Source of the DNA: a bacterium D16-76
Lineage (GTDB): Bacteria; Bacillota; Clostridia; Oscillospirales; Acutalibacteraceae
Length of the DNA: 64,000 bases
Direction: 5' to 3'
Assembly (NCBI GenBank): GCA_009917445.1
Contig: QZEE01000021.1
Span: 1-64,000, forward strand
Shown: positions 36,514-45,537 of the stretch, piece after piece
How the letters are laid out: every line of letters begins with the position of its first letter
Numbering within the stretch: the first letter of the stretch is position 1
Notes under the pieces: generated by a model
The model's database searches: none
Told to the model about the DNA's origin: nothing
The model's input: the letters and a program-made list of their open reading frames with translations, nothing else
Program-made: the position numbers and the translations under genes

Positions 36514-37428
36514 CTATGGATCCAACATCTCACGCTGGATCCATTCTGCTGTTTTTATGACGCTCGCACGAAACTCACATACTGGTCCATACCCTGTATG
36601 TCGATGCAAAGCATCTGTGTCAATCTCACAATAGTCAATAAATGAGTATTCTGGGTATTTCCCAAATTCGAGCACAGCCTTTGGTGCCACAATATCCCGC
36701 ACCTCCTGTATTAGATCGGCAAAGGGGCGAATCCGTCCACCGCCAAGATAGTAGGTCACACCAGGCTTTCCTCTTTCTGAAGCAGACATGATTCCTGAAA
36801 CGCAGTCGGAAATGTAAATCCAGTTGCATAGGTTTTTCCCTTCTGTCAAAGGAACTCTGCCTTCTGTCAGCATGGTTTTTATCAATTTGTTTGACGCACG
36901 CGGAGAAGCTACACCTGGGCCAAAAACATGATCCAACCATATACCGATAAATTCTATGCCGCCATTGTGAGCCGTTATTTGACAGGCATTTCTTGCCGCT
37001 TGTTTCGCGGTGCCATATACACTACAGAGGCCAGCTATCCCATTGGCATCTCGACTTTTTTGGAATTCATGGATCGAACTAATAAAAACGAATCTTTTAC
37101 ATTTACAGGAGATAGCTGCCTGCACGGCATCGCAGGCAAATGGTACATTTGAAAATTGAACTGCGGGATCATTTTTAGCCGCCCCATATCCTTGCCAAGC
37201 TAAGTGTATGAACACATCAAAGCCGTTATCTGTGATGATCTGTGGAAGCATTTTGTAATCGGAAAATTCGGCTTTTATAATGTGGGAATCTGCGACTGCG
37301 TCAGGCTCACCCAGCTTATCGGGATGAGCACAGAGTCCATATACCTCCACTCCACTCTTGATGAGTGCAGAGAGTAGGGCTTGCCCGATAAAGCCCGACG
37401 CACCTGATAGGATTACTTTTTTCAGCAT
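36514..37428 (-). CDS. NAD-dependent sugar epimerase/dehydratase
   Basis: A 304-residue extended SDR: Rossmann glycines in [10 protein letters not shown], substrate region HLAWQGYG, and catalytic Y-x3-K in [12 protein letters not shown] 37428 begins the domain; an in-frame GTG 24 bases earlier is also possible. It ends close to the start of rfbA and could reduce or epimerise the dTDP-4-keto sugar. Its overall form is close to the YerF-like protein at the cluster's end. Exact reaction unknown. Confidence 0.78.
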   Translation of the reverse strand: MLKKVILSGASGFIGQALLSALIKSGVEVYGLCAHPDKLGEPDAVADSHIIKAEFSDYKMLPQIITDNGFDVFIHLAWQGYGAAKNDPAVQFSNVPFACDAVQAAISCKCKRFVFISSIHEFQKSRDANGIAGLCSVYGTAKQAARNACQITAHNGGIEFIGIWLDHVFGPGVASPRASNKLIKTMLTEGRVPLTEGKNLCNWIYISDCVSGIMSASERGKPGVTYYLGGGRIRPFADLIQEVRDIVAPKAVLEFGKYPEYSFIDYCEIDTDALHRHTGYGPVCEFRASVIKTAEWIQREMLDP

Positions 37429-37475
37429 ATACAACAAAGCCCTTCCAATCACCTTACATAATGTCGGTGTTGCAA

Positions 37476-38531
37476 TTAAGAAACAATCATCTTATCTCTT
37501 AAAATTTGGATAGTTATCTCTATTCCATTTCTTGTAGAATAGAGTGTCCCACATCCCAATTTTTTCGGCTTATCCGCATTCAAAATCTGCCTGGAAATTT
37601 TAGAATAGCCTTTACGCTCTATCTCACTAGGCTGTTCAAAAATCACCTTACAGCCTCCGGCTTTCGCCGCTTGCTCCGCAAACTCCCGAATCGCCATCTG
37701 ATACCGTTTATCTGCAATATTATACGCCTGTCCGGACTTCCCTTTTTCCAGCGCAACCAGTAACCCTTGCACAGCATCCACCACATAACAATGAGAGCGC
37801 TCCTTAAGTCCATCGCTCTTCAGCACAATGTCCCTGCCTTCTGCCGCTCTCCAAAGAAACTCCGCCACCGCCCGGCTATCCTGCCGCGACATAGTAGGCC
37901 CAAACAAATGGCAAGGCCGCACAATCACCACATCCACCCCAAACTGGCTCCAGTAACTTTGGCAAAGCACCTCGGCAGCACGCTTGCCCTCCGGATAGCA
38001 GGAACGCGGGTTGGACAAATCCAAAGGCCCGCAATAGGATTCTATAAAATCATCCTGATTCTCATTAGGCTGCCCATAAACTTCCCCGGAGGAAACAAAC
38101 AGAAACCGTTTCATCCCATGAGCAATCCCATATTCCATCAAATTCTTTGTCCCCAGCACATTTGCCAGTAGTGTATCCACCGGATATTTCGCCATATTCA
38201 CCGGATCTGCATTGCTGGCTGCATGGATAATAAAATCAACAGTTTCCGAAAAGTTTTCAAAAGGCTTGCATACATCTTGCTGCATAAATATAAAATTGTA
38301 GTTATCCCAATAGCTTGCAAATCTTTTGCGTGCTTTTTCAAAATTCCTCCCAACTGCAACCACCTTGCAAGGTTCCTTCTGCTGCTGGTTCCACACCATG
38401 ATCGCGTCCACCAAACAGCTTCCAAACATACCGGTAGCACCTGAAATAAGGACGGTTTTCCCGTTAAGGAAGCCTAATCCTTGTATTTCTTTTAGGGAAT
38501 TTATGTATTCCTGGTTTTCCAACAAATCCAT
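37476..38531 (-). CDS. NAD-dependent epimerase/dehydratase of the glycan cluster
   Basis: A 351-residue extended SDR with glycines GATGMFGSCL, HAASNADPV, SSGEVYGQP and a Tyr-x3-Lys as YPEGKRAAE, a form seen in UDP-sugar decarboxylase/epimerase relatives. It lies two bases from the IspD-like gene and probably acts on the same nucleotide-activated compound. N-terminal ~25 residues precede the Rossmann fold. Substrate unknown. Confidence 0.8.
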   Translation of the reverse strand: MDLLENQEYINSLKEIQGLGFLNGKTVLISGATGMFGSCLVDAIMVWNQQQKEPCKVVAVGRNFEKARKRFASYWDNYNFIFMQQDVCKPFENFSETVDFIIHAASNADPVNMAKYPVDTLLANVLGTKNLMEYGIAHGMKRFLFVSSGEVYGQPNENQDDFIESYCGPLDLSNPRSCYPEGKRAAEVLCQSYWSQFGVDVVIVRPCHLFGPTMSRQDSRAVAEFLWRAAEGRDIVLKSDGLKERSHCYVVDAVQGLLVALEKGKSGQAYNIADKRYQMAIREFAEQAAKAGGCKVIFEQPSEIERKGYSKISRQILNADKPKKLGCGTLYSTRNGIEITIQILRDKMIVS

Positions 38532-38533
38532 GG

Positions 38534-39229
38534 CTACTCCCTCAACGCCAGCAGCGCCTTGAAAATCTTCAAATCATCCGGTGTAGTCAGCTTAATATTT
38601 GTCTCTGCCCCAATGGAAAAGTGGACAGATTCCCCCAACTCCACCATCAGCGTGCAGCTGGCAATAGAGTTCATAATGCCCATTTCAAGAGCTTTTCTAT
38701 GGGCATCCGCCAACTTCTTAAGCGGAAACGCCTGGGGCGTTTGGGTCAATGCCAGCTTGTCGCGTGGCACCACTTCGGACGAGACCTGCTCGGTTGTCCG
38801 CCGCAAAGCCACCGTGTTGCAAGGCACAATAGAAACCGCCGAACCATGCTTCTTGCACTGCACAATGCAGTCCGAAATGATCTCATGGGAGACCATAGGA
38901 CGGATAGCGTCGTGCACTAAAATCACGTCCTGTTCCCCATATAATTTCTCCGCACGAAATACGCCGTTTCGTATAGAAGCCTGCCCACAATCGCCGCCTG
39001 AAATCACCCAATCCAGCTTGTCAATTTTGTATTGCCGGGCATAAGCACGCAAAATGTCGTGCCAACCATCCACACAAACCACGCCGATTTTGTCAATATC
39101 CGGGTGGGATTGAAAAGCCTCTAACGTATAAATAATCACCGGCTTATCATTCACATTCAAAAACTGCTTGGGTATTTCCTGGTGCATCCGCTGGCCTTTT
39201 CCGCCCGCAATGATCAACGCAATGTTCAT
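38534..39229 (-). CDS. IspD/TarI-type cytidylyltransferase
   Basis: A 231-residue CTP-dependent nucleotidyltransferase. It has LIIAGGKGQRMHQEIPKQFL, the catalytic-loop Lys, VHDAIRP and late TTPDDLKIF. The family includes IspD (isoprenoid pathway) and TarI/Bcs1 (CDP-ribitol). In a surface-glycan cluster the second kind, activating a polyol or sugar phosphate with CMP, is more likely than isoprenoid synthesis. It overlaps the APS kinase gene by four bases. Substrate inferred from context. Confidence 0.82.
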   Translation of the reverse strand: MNIALIIAGGKGQRMHQEIPKQFLNVNDKPVIIYTLEAFQSHPDIDKIGVVCVDGWHDILRAYARQYKIDKLDWVISGGDCGQASIRNGVFRAEKLYGEQDVILVHDAIRPMVSHEIISDCIVQCKKHGSAVSIVPCNTVALRRTTEQVSSEVVPRDKLALTQTPQAFPLKKLADAHRKALEMGIMNSIASCTLMVELGESVHFSIGAETNIKLTTPDDLKIFKALLALRE

Positions 39230-39735
39230 AACCCGAACTCCTTAAAAAGCCTGTCCACAATAATCTCCGGATCCTCTTCCCGGTCATTCTCAATCACCAC
39301 ATCCGAGGAATCCGGCTCGTCCCAAGGCAAATCCACGCCAACGACTTGCTTCACGCCCGGTGAGTAAAGCCCCTTTTGGTTGCGCCTGCGGAGCGTCTCC
39401 ATGGACACTTTTATGTAGATTTCCCGATAGTTTTCAATGTTTTCCCGGCACCAGGCCCGCACGTCCGCATACATGCCGATGCCGCAATAAACTGCGTCCA
39501 TTCCCTGATCCGCATACTCCATGCACCTTCTTAGCACATTCTTAGCGCCAGCCCGCCGGGCTTCCGTAGAATAGTCCCGTGGCGCTCTGGCATTGGATTT
39601 ATCCCGGTTTTTGTCCCCGTCAATGAGGACAGCATCAGGTTTAATTGCCTGTAACCGCTGATAAAACAATCCGCCGATAGTGGTCTTCCCGGCCCCTGCC
39701 AAACCTGTAAAGAAGTAAACCGTCCCTTTTTTCAT
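39226..39735 (-). CDS. Adenylylsulfate kinase (APS kinase) family
   Basis: A 169-residue P-loop kinase of the CysC family: Walker A GLAGAGKTT, DGDKNRDK, and the family hallmark KGLYSPG ... GVDLPWDEP. CysC converts APS to PAPS, the donor for sulfation. Some cluster-borne relatives phosphorylate other hydroxyl compounds, so this remains open. It lies just downstream (15 bases) of a protein with a sulfotransferase-like end, which favours PAPS supply. ATP sulfurylase (CysDN or Sat) is not in the window. Confidence 0.8.
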   Translation of the reverse strand: MKKGTVYFFTGLAGAGKTTIGGLFYQRLQAIKPDAVLIDGDKNRDKSNARAPRDYSTEARRAGAKNVLRRCMEYADQGMDAVYCGIGMYADVRAWCRENIENYREIYIKVSMETLRRRNQKGLYSPGVKQVVGVDLPWDEPDSSDVVIENDREEDPEIIVDRLFKEFGL

Positions 39736-39749
39736 TTCCGTTTACCTCC

Positions 39750-41765
39750 TCAGTGGTACAAAGTCTGCTCCAGCAGCGCCGGGTCTAATTCCAGCTTGGG
39801 CATCATACGCAAAAGTTGGCCTTCCTCATTTATAAATTCCAACCCACCTAACAATTTTTTTCCATTTTCCAGCCTGTTTAAGTAAAAGCGGTTAAGGACA
39901 TCTTCAACCATAATTTTTTGCGCAGCCTTCTCAACAATTTCTTCAACATCCCCAGCTGCATCAGTCAGCTTTACCGCGCCAAAAACTGCCTCCCAGGTTT
40001 CTCGAATATATTTGTCTACCGTAGTGAAATTGCCAACCCACTTCTGCATGGTATCCTCTGACACCAGTTCTCCATTGTATGCCTGAAAGTCATAGCCATA
40101 ATATTCATAGGCATCCCGCAAAAGAAACTCAATGTATTTCTTTTCATCATTATTTACATACTCATCATAAGTTTTAAAAACGGATGACGTGTCGAACCCA
40201 ATAGCGTAGTTATATGTCGGATTTATTTTCCCAAATTCAGAACAATAGGAAAAGCTGTCTGCAAAAGGTAAATCCACAAATTCTGCCAATGCAGTAAAAG
40301 TGGCTTTTGGATTCAGCTTCCCGTCCTCGAAACGCACCAGAATACTGTCGTGATAGAGCCTGTCCGCCGGGTCTATCATAAAACTGCGGTTTAGTACACG
40401 TTCAGATATAGCATCACTGACAATCGATTTTGCGGTTTCATCATGCTCGTTGCTCCACACAGCGCGATTATACATAAATCGGACTGTGGCGCCATGACTT
40501 GTAGTAAACCGGCGCATGGGAGTAAAAGTCTTTATGTACTTGAACTTCTGAAAAATAGGAGAATTGTGTATTTTTTCGGAATGCTTTGCATTCAAGACCG
40601 CCCGATTGGCGGAGTCCACTCCTAACTCATAGACTATGTTAGAAAAGTGAGGCTGAAAGAACAGTGTCGGTGCAATCCTGGAGGAAGCATCCAGTCCTGC
40701 GCAGGCCCTGGTATCACTTAAAAACATCGCTACCAAAATGTCCTTATCCGTTCTCCCTTTCATATGATATAACTCTTCTATTATCTGATGGGACCATCCC
40801 TTATTTGCTCCAAAAACCTCAAATGCTTTTTGCAAAGTTGGGATTTTTGTCAACGTGTCACGGACGATCCCAATCTGGTTTTCTATGTTATCCATCATAA
40901 TCGAGGGCATTGTCAACAGATTCGGGTGGAAATCAAAAACTTCATTGAAAAAGTCGCCGCCATTGTGGCTGGAAAGCTGGGTGTGCCAAATCATCTTGTT
41001 GACTTCTTGCACACGGACGGGCTGCAATGTAAACTTGCTGTAGTCAATATTAAAACGCTCTTTAAAGTCGATAGGATACTGGTTTATCTCATCTTCAAAG
41101 AGGAAAACAATCTTCTTCTCTTCCAGCAGGGGCTTCATGTTTAGGCAGGGCAGATAAGCGCAGAACTCTGCCCAACTGGTGTAATGCAAATAGATATGGT
41201 TCTCCTTCGCCACGTCCTCGCTGCGGCGCACGTTGTCCCGCAGGTATTCCAGCTCGTACTGGGAGTAAATATCTGTTGCTAAGATGGGGTTCTCCAAGTC
41301 CTTAAAAAAATAGTGCTTGATAACTGTATCTTTAAAGTCAATATACGCCCCAAAACGCTCCTGGACAGGATAATAAGGCGTATAGCTTGTATCGTCATAG
41401 GGATAAAATTTAATGGGCAAATCTTCAAATTTCAAAAAATCTTTCCGGAATATGTAGGGGTATTTTTCCAAAAGGGCACAGTTCTTCTTATAATGCGCCT
41501 TCATCATCTTTACATTAGGCGCGTAAAACGCCTCGTCCATGATTTCCAAAATGTTTTCCTTAAATATCCCCTGGTTATATAAATCATGGAACATGGTATA
41601 GGAAATCTTATAGTCATCATCCCTGCCAAATTGCAGGATATATGCGGCGGCTTCCATCTTTGTTGTGGAGTCTGTCTCTCCCTGTAAGGCCAGCTTGTAC
41701 GCCTGCAAGGCGCTTTCTGTTTCATTTAACTGCGCCAAGCGCTGCGCTATCTCAATCGCTTTCAT
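39750..41765 (-). CDS. Large protein with sulfotransferase-like C-terminal region, next to flagellin
   Basis: A 671-residue protein. The N-terminus (about 1-70) has helical TPR-like character (AIEIAQRLAQLNETESALQAY). The centre is unassigned. A late region (ILVRFEDGKLNPKATFTALA ... FVDLPFADSF ... DAYEYYGYDFQAY) closely resembles the C-terminal part of sulfotransferases, but I could not find their 5' PAPS loop with certainty. ATG 41765 with GAAAGGG upstream is chosen over one 45 bases earlier inside the flagellin terminator. Placed first behind flagellin and followed by APS kinase, it may sulfate the flagellin glycan. Confidence in the gene is high, in the function moderate. Confidence 0.55.
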   Translation of the reverse strand: MKAIEIAQRLAQLNETESALQAYKLALQGETDSTTKMEAAAYILQFGRDDDYKISYTMFHDLYNQGIFKENILEIMDEAFYAPNVKMMKAHYKKNCALLEKYPYIFRKDFLKFEDLPIKFYPYDDTSYTPYYPVQERFGAYIDFKDTVIKHYFFKDLENPILATDIYSQYELEYLRDNVRRSEDVAKENHIYLHYTSWAEFCAYLPCLNMKPLLEEKKIVFLFEDEINQYPIDFKERFNIDYSKFTLQPVRVQEVNKMIWHTQLSSHNGGDFFNEVFDFHPNLLTMPSIMMDNIENQIGIVRDTLTKIPTLQKAFEVFGANKGWSHQIIEELYHMKGRTDKDILVAMFLSDTRACAGLDASSRIAPTLFFQPHFSNIVYELGVDSANRAVLNAKHSEKIHNSPIFQKFKYIKTFTPMRRFTTSHGATVRFMYNRAVWSNEHDETAKSIVSDAISERVLNRSFMIDPADRLYHDSILVRFEDGKLNPKATFTALAEFVDLPFADSFSYCSEFGKINPTYNYAIGFDTSSVFKTYDEYVNNDEKKYIEFLLRDAYEYYGYDFQAYNGELVSEDTMQKWVGNFTTVDKYIRETWEAVFGAVKLTDAAGDVEEIVEKAAQKIMVEDVLNRFYLNRLENGKKLLGGLEFINEEGQLLRMMPKLELDPALLEQTLYH

Positions 41766-41793
41766 CCTTGAAACCCTTTCAGCATCCCCACAC

Positions 41794-41822
41794 AAAAAGG
41801 GGACGGGCACATACCCGCCCCC
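41794..41822 (-). terminator. Flagellin terminator
   Basis: GGGGACGGG (41799-41807) and CCCGCCCCC (41814-41822) form a hairpin; on the minus strand it is followed by TTTTT (41794-41798). Placed between the flagellin stop and the next gene, it likely reduces read-through into the glycan genes. Confidence 0.8.
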
Positions 41823-41883
41823 TCGTTTCGTGCATGGGATTTACTTTTCGAACAACAAACCTTCAGCTTATGGGCTAACGGAA

Positions 41884-43629
41884 TTAGCCGAGGAGCTGCA
41901 GCACACCCTGAGGCACAGCGTTGGCCTGGGCCAGCATAGCCTGTGCGGACTGGATCAGGATGTTGTTCTTGGTGTAAGCCATCATCTCTTCGGCCACATC
42001 GGTGTCGCGGATGGTGGACTCAGCGTCCTGAATGTTCTCAGCCATGACGCTCAAGTTGTTAGCGGTGTGCTCCAGACGGTTCTGGGTTGCGCCCAAGTCG
42101 CCGCGGACAGAGGACACGCTGTTGATGGCATCGCGGATGGTCTGGATGGCGGCACTAGCGCTGGTGGGATTGCTGATATCCAACTTGTCGATGCCCAGGG
42201 CCTTGCAATGCATATCGCCGATAGAAACCTTCAGCTGGTTGTAGCTGTCAAAAGTATCGCCGATCTGCAGGGTCAGGGGGCCGGCCGAGCTGTCCGCACC
42301 ACCTTCCAGGTATACGATATTATGGATTTTCTCCTCGGTATCCAGCAGCTTGGAAGCATCACCGCCATAGTAGTCAGCCTTCTCCTGCAAAGAAATCGTA
42401 GTGGCGTCGTCGCCAGCGCCAACGGTAAACGCATTGCTACCGCCGGCTGCAACCGAGATACGCGCGACCAACTGCTTCATAACATTTTCGTCGCTGGTAT
42501 CCAGCTTGCCCTTAGAATTCAGCAAATCTTTCACGCCAACGCTGTTGGCGGCCGTGTCTTTGCTGTCTTTGTTAAAGGAAATGGCTGCGTCGCCAATATG
42601 CAACTTGCCGCCGTTAAGCAGGCTGTTCACCATGGAGTCTGTCAGCTTGAAGTCCGCGTGGGCCAACTGATCATTTTTCTTGGCTACGCCCAGCGTCACC
42701 TTCTGCGTATAGCAGTTTTCAACCGCTGTTTTGTCTGTCTCTACATCAGAACCATCAAAGTCATAGGTGACTTGCAGATTCGCGTCAAAGTCTACCTGGG
42801 CCTGGCTGGAGGCTTTTGTAAAGGTCAGTACCTTTCCACCGCCCGTACCAATTTTGAAATCATAGGAATTGCCTGCCGCGTCTGTCATTGATACACTGGT
42901 TTGAGAGCACGTAACGGTCAATTTGCTAAGATCAATGGCTCCGCCGGTTGCGACTGCAGAAGCAACGGTCACATTTAGGGCAATTGTGGCACCGCCAACA
43001 TTAATCTTGAATGTAAAGGTAGCGCTAGCGCTCATAGAAGCAGTTGCTTTCAAATTGCTTAAAATCTGGTTAGAGTCAATTGTAAAGCCTGCGTCCTTCC
43101 CATCCACGCCTACCTTGTGGAGCTGTACGCTAGTGTTGTTCCCGGTAGCGTCAGAGGTAAGGAAGGAAATATCGGTTTTAGAGGCAGCGGCTGCGCCGCC
43201 AGCCTCGCGGCTGCCGTCCAGCAGCTTGATGCCGTTGAAGTTGGCGCTGTCAGCAATACGGTTAATTTCCGCCTTGAGCTGGTCCACTTCCTTCTGCAGG
43301 TTGGCGCGGTCAACTTCGTTATCATAAGTGCCGTTGGCAGACTGGGTGGCCAAGTAATCCATGCGGTTGAGCATGTCCTGGATCTCCTGCATGGCGCCTT
43401 CAGCGGTCTTTACCAAGCTGATGCCGTCCTTTACGTTCTTCTGGGCAGCGTTCAGGCCGGTGATCTGGGCGCGCATCTTCTCAGAAATAGCCAGACCGGC
43501 AGCGTCGTCGCCAGCGCGGTTGATCTTGTAGCCGGAACTCAGCTTTTCCAGGTTCTTCGCCAGAGCGGAAGTGTTGGTGTTGTAGTTGCGATAAGCGTTC
43601 ATCGCGAGAATGTTGTGTTGAATACGCAT
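41884..43629 (-). CDS. Flagellin
   Basis: A 581-residue flagellin. The conserved N-terminal D0/D1 (MRIQHNILAMNAYRNY ... INRAGDDAAGLAISEKMR) and C-terminal D1/D0 (LGATQNRLEHTANNL ... QAMLAQANAVPQGVLQLLG) frame a surface-exposed insert of roughly 300 residues rich in Ser, Thr, Ala and Asp, a good target for O-glycosylation. Ribosome site GAAGGAGA lies before ATG 43629. The leader contains a probable CsrA hairpin. It is the only flagellin in the window and rides on the mobile element, beside the glycan genes that probably decorate it. Confidence 0.96.
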   Translation of the reverse strand: MRIQHNILAMNAYRNYNTNTSALAKNLEKLSSGYKINRAGDDAAGLAISEKMRAQITGLNAAQKNVKDGISLVKTAEGAMQEIQDMLNRMDYLATQSANGTYDNEVDRANLQKEVDQLKAEINRIADSANFNGIKLLDGSREAGGAAAASKTDISFLTSDATGNNTSVQLHKVGVDGKDAGFTIDSNQILSNLKATASMSASATFTFKINVGGATIALNVTVASAVATGGAIDLSKLTVTCSQTSVSMTDAAGNSYDFKIGTGGGKVLTFTKASSQAQVDFDANLQVTYDFDGSDVETDKTAVENCYTQKVTLGVAKKNDQLAHADFKLTDSMVNSLLNGGKLHIGDAAISFNKDSKDTAANSVGVKDLLNSKGKLDTSDENVMKQLVARISVAAGGSNAFTVGAGDDATTISLQEKADYYGGDASKLLDTEEKIHNIVYLEGGADSSAGPLTLQIGDTFDSYNQLKVSIGDMHCKALGIDKLDISNPTSASAAIQTIRDAINSVSSVRGDLGATQNRLEHTANNLSVMAENIQDAESTIRDTDVAEEMMAYTKNNILIQSAQAMLAQANAVPQGVLQLLG

Positions 43630-43636
43630 AATTTTT

Positions 43637-43686
43637 CTCCTTCAAAATTATTTTTGCGTTTGTACCCCCGGCTATCCCTCGCCGGG
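43637..43686 (-). promoter_or_regulatory. Probable CsrA binding sites in flagellin leader
   Basis: On the minus strand CCCGGC and GCCGGG (43681-43686, 43667-43672) form a 6-bp stem whose loop, GAGGGATA, carries a GGA. A second GGA lies in the ribosome site (about 43637-43643). A hairpin site plus a ribosome-site GGA is the layout by which CsrA blocks hag translation in Bacillus. Confidence 0.6.
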
Positions 43687-43705
43687 TTTTCGCCTTAAAC
43701 CGGAG

Positions 43706-43731
43706 TGATCGGTTCCGGCTCAAAGGTGTTA
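43706..43731 (-). promoter_or_regulatory. Candidate sigma-28/sigma-D promoter of flagellin
   Basis: Minus-strand TAAC (43728-43731), 14 bp, ACCGATCA (43706-43713), a reasonable match to TAAA-N15-GCCGATAA of flagellar late genes. Judged by eye; one or two mismatches in each box. Confidence 0.45.
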
Positions 43732-43769
43732 TATATTTCAACCAGCCCGCGGACTGGCGGAAACCGAAA

Positions 43770-43946
43770 TTATTTTTTCAAAAGCGAAACCTCCGGCACT
43801 TCCTCCGCCCGTTTCCGCCGCACCGCGACTTCCCTGGGCGCGTTCACCGCCAGTTCCACCGAGTCGCCCCGCCAGCGGTACACGTGGATGGAAATATCCT
43901 CGCCGATGGTGATGCACTCGCCTGCCTTGATCCTCAAAGTCAGCAT
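43770..43946 (-). CDS. csrA: CsrA, translational regulator
   Basis: A 58-residue protein with the complete CsrA fold: MLTLRIKAGECITIGEDI, then HVYRWRGDSVELAVNAPREV and the conserved basic R-x-R tail (AVRRKRAEEV). It binds GGA-bearing hairpins in mRNA. ATG 43946 follows GGGAGGGAA. It lies 140 bases upstream of flagellin, as csrA does before hag in Bacillus, and the flagellin leader holds matching sites. The protein antagonist FliW, normally next to csrA, is not seen on this element. Confidence 0.9.
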   Translation of the reverse strand: MLTLRIKAGECITIGEDISIHVYRWRGDSVELAVNAPREVAVRRKRAEEVPEVSLLKK

Positions 43947-43973
43947 ATCGGGTTCCCTCCCGTAATTTTCTTT

Positions 43974-44567
43974 TTACTCGCGGGCCTCCGCGCTTTCCAC
44001 CCGCTTAACCGCGTCATAGAAAGTCGTGGTCGCCATGCCGCAGCGTGCCGCGGCTTCCTTCATCTTTAGCTTGTGACTGCGCCACAGCAGCCGGGATTCT
44101 TCAAAATTTTCCGGCAGCGGCTTCCGGTGACCAACAGTGGAACCGTTCAAACGCCGCACAGTATCGTAAAAAGTGCTGTCCGGCATCCCGCAGTATTTCG
44201 CCGCCTCTTTCAGCGGCAGCTCCCGGTTCATCCACAGCTGCCGGGCCTCTTCAAATTTCTCCGGCAGGGGGTTTGACTTCCGGCCAAAACTCACGCCCTT
44301 AGCCTTTGCCTTGGCGATGCCCTCCGTCTGCTTTTTGTAGCGCTCCTCCCGGATGGACTGCTTTGCAGCCGACATAAAAAGCTCGGAAACAAAGCCGCTC
44401 AAGAGTTCCTGCCTGTTATCCGGGGCGCAATCAATCAATTCTGTAATGATTTCGTCCACCAGACCGTGGAGGCGCTGCCGCATTTTCTTCTCGTTTTCTT
44501 CCACAGACGGGGCATTCCCCTCGCTGTCAATCGAGTTCAAATAGAAGTCTGACACAGGCCATTCCAC
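43974..44567 (-). CDS. DNA-binding protein with two resolvase-type HTH modules, no catalytic domain
   Basis: A 197-residue protein. The first ~90 residues are helical and unassigned. The rest repeats the helix-turn-helix end of a resolvase/invertase twice: PLPEKFEEARQLW ... AAKYCGMPDSTFYDTVRRL and PLPENFEESRLLW ... AAARCGMATTTFYDAVKRV. The serine catalytic domain is missing, so it cannot recombine DNA; I infer a DNA-binding regulator or accessory factor derived from the neighbouring invertase (44727-45341), whose own HTH ([15 protein letters not shown]) is the same kind. Start GTG 44567 is uncertain, as its ribosome site is weak. It lies directly upstream of csrA. Confidence 0.7.
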   Translation of the reverse strand: MEWPVSDFYLNSIDSEGNAPSVEENEKKMRQRLHGLVDEIITELIDCAPDNRQELLSGFVSELFMSAAKQSIREERYKKQTEGIAKAKAKGVSFGRKSNPLPEKFEEARQLWMNRELPLKEAAKYCGMPDSTFYDTVRRLNGSTVGHRKPLPENFEESRLLWRSHKLKMKEAAARCGMATTTFYDAVKRVESAEARE

Positions 44568-44676
44568 CCCCTGACAACGTAAACTTACGAATAACCGACG
44601 TACTTTTCCTATGCCCTATTTTGTGTCTTACACCCTGAGTATCGGCATATTTGCGAAAAAGATAAGGCTAAATTTC

Positions 44677-44724
44677 AAAAAAGCCTCACTTCGTAAATCC
44701 GTACATTTCCGAAGTGCCTTTTTT
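44677..44724. terminator. Bidirectional terminator
   Basis: A-rich stretch, AAGCCTCACTTCG (44681-44693), and CGAAGTGCCTT (44710-44720) followed by TTTT form a hairpin with T tracts on either strand. It would end the invertase transcript on the minus strand. Confidence 0.8.
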
Positions 44725-44726
44725 AT

Positions 44727-45422
<696 letters not shown>

Positions 45423-45537
45423 TTAAAGTTATATATATTTTCACATTTCTCTCCCGCGGTTCCTGCCGTTCTCCCGCTGTTTGTTTCACGACCCGCATCA
45501 ACGCGGTTTCCTCTTCACCGGACACCCCTCTTTTGAC

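Noticed and set aside
41665-42891. A 408-codon plus-strand frame
   Set aside because: Mostly antisense to flagellin, low-complexity product.
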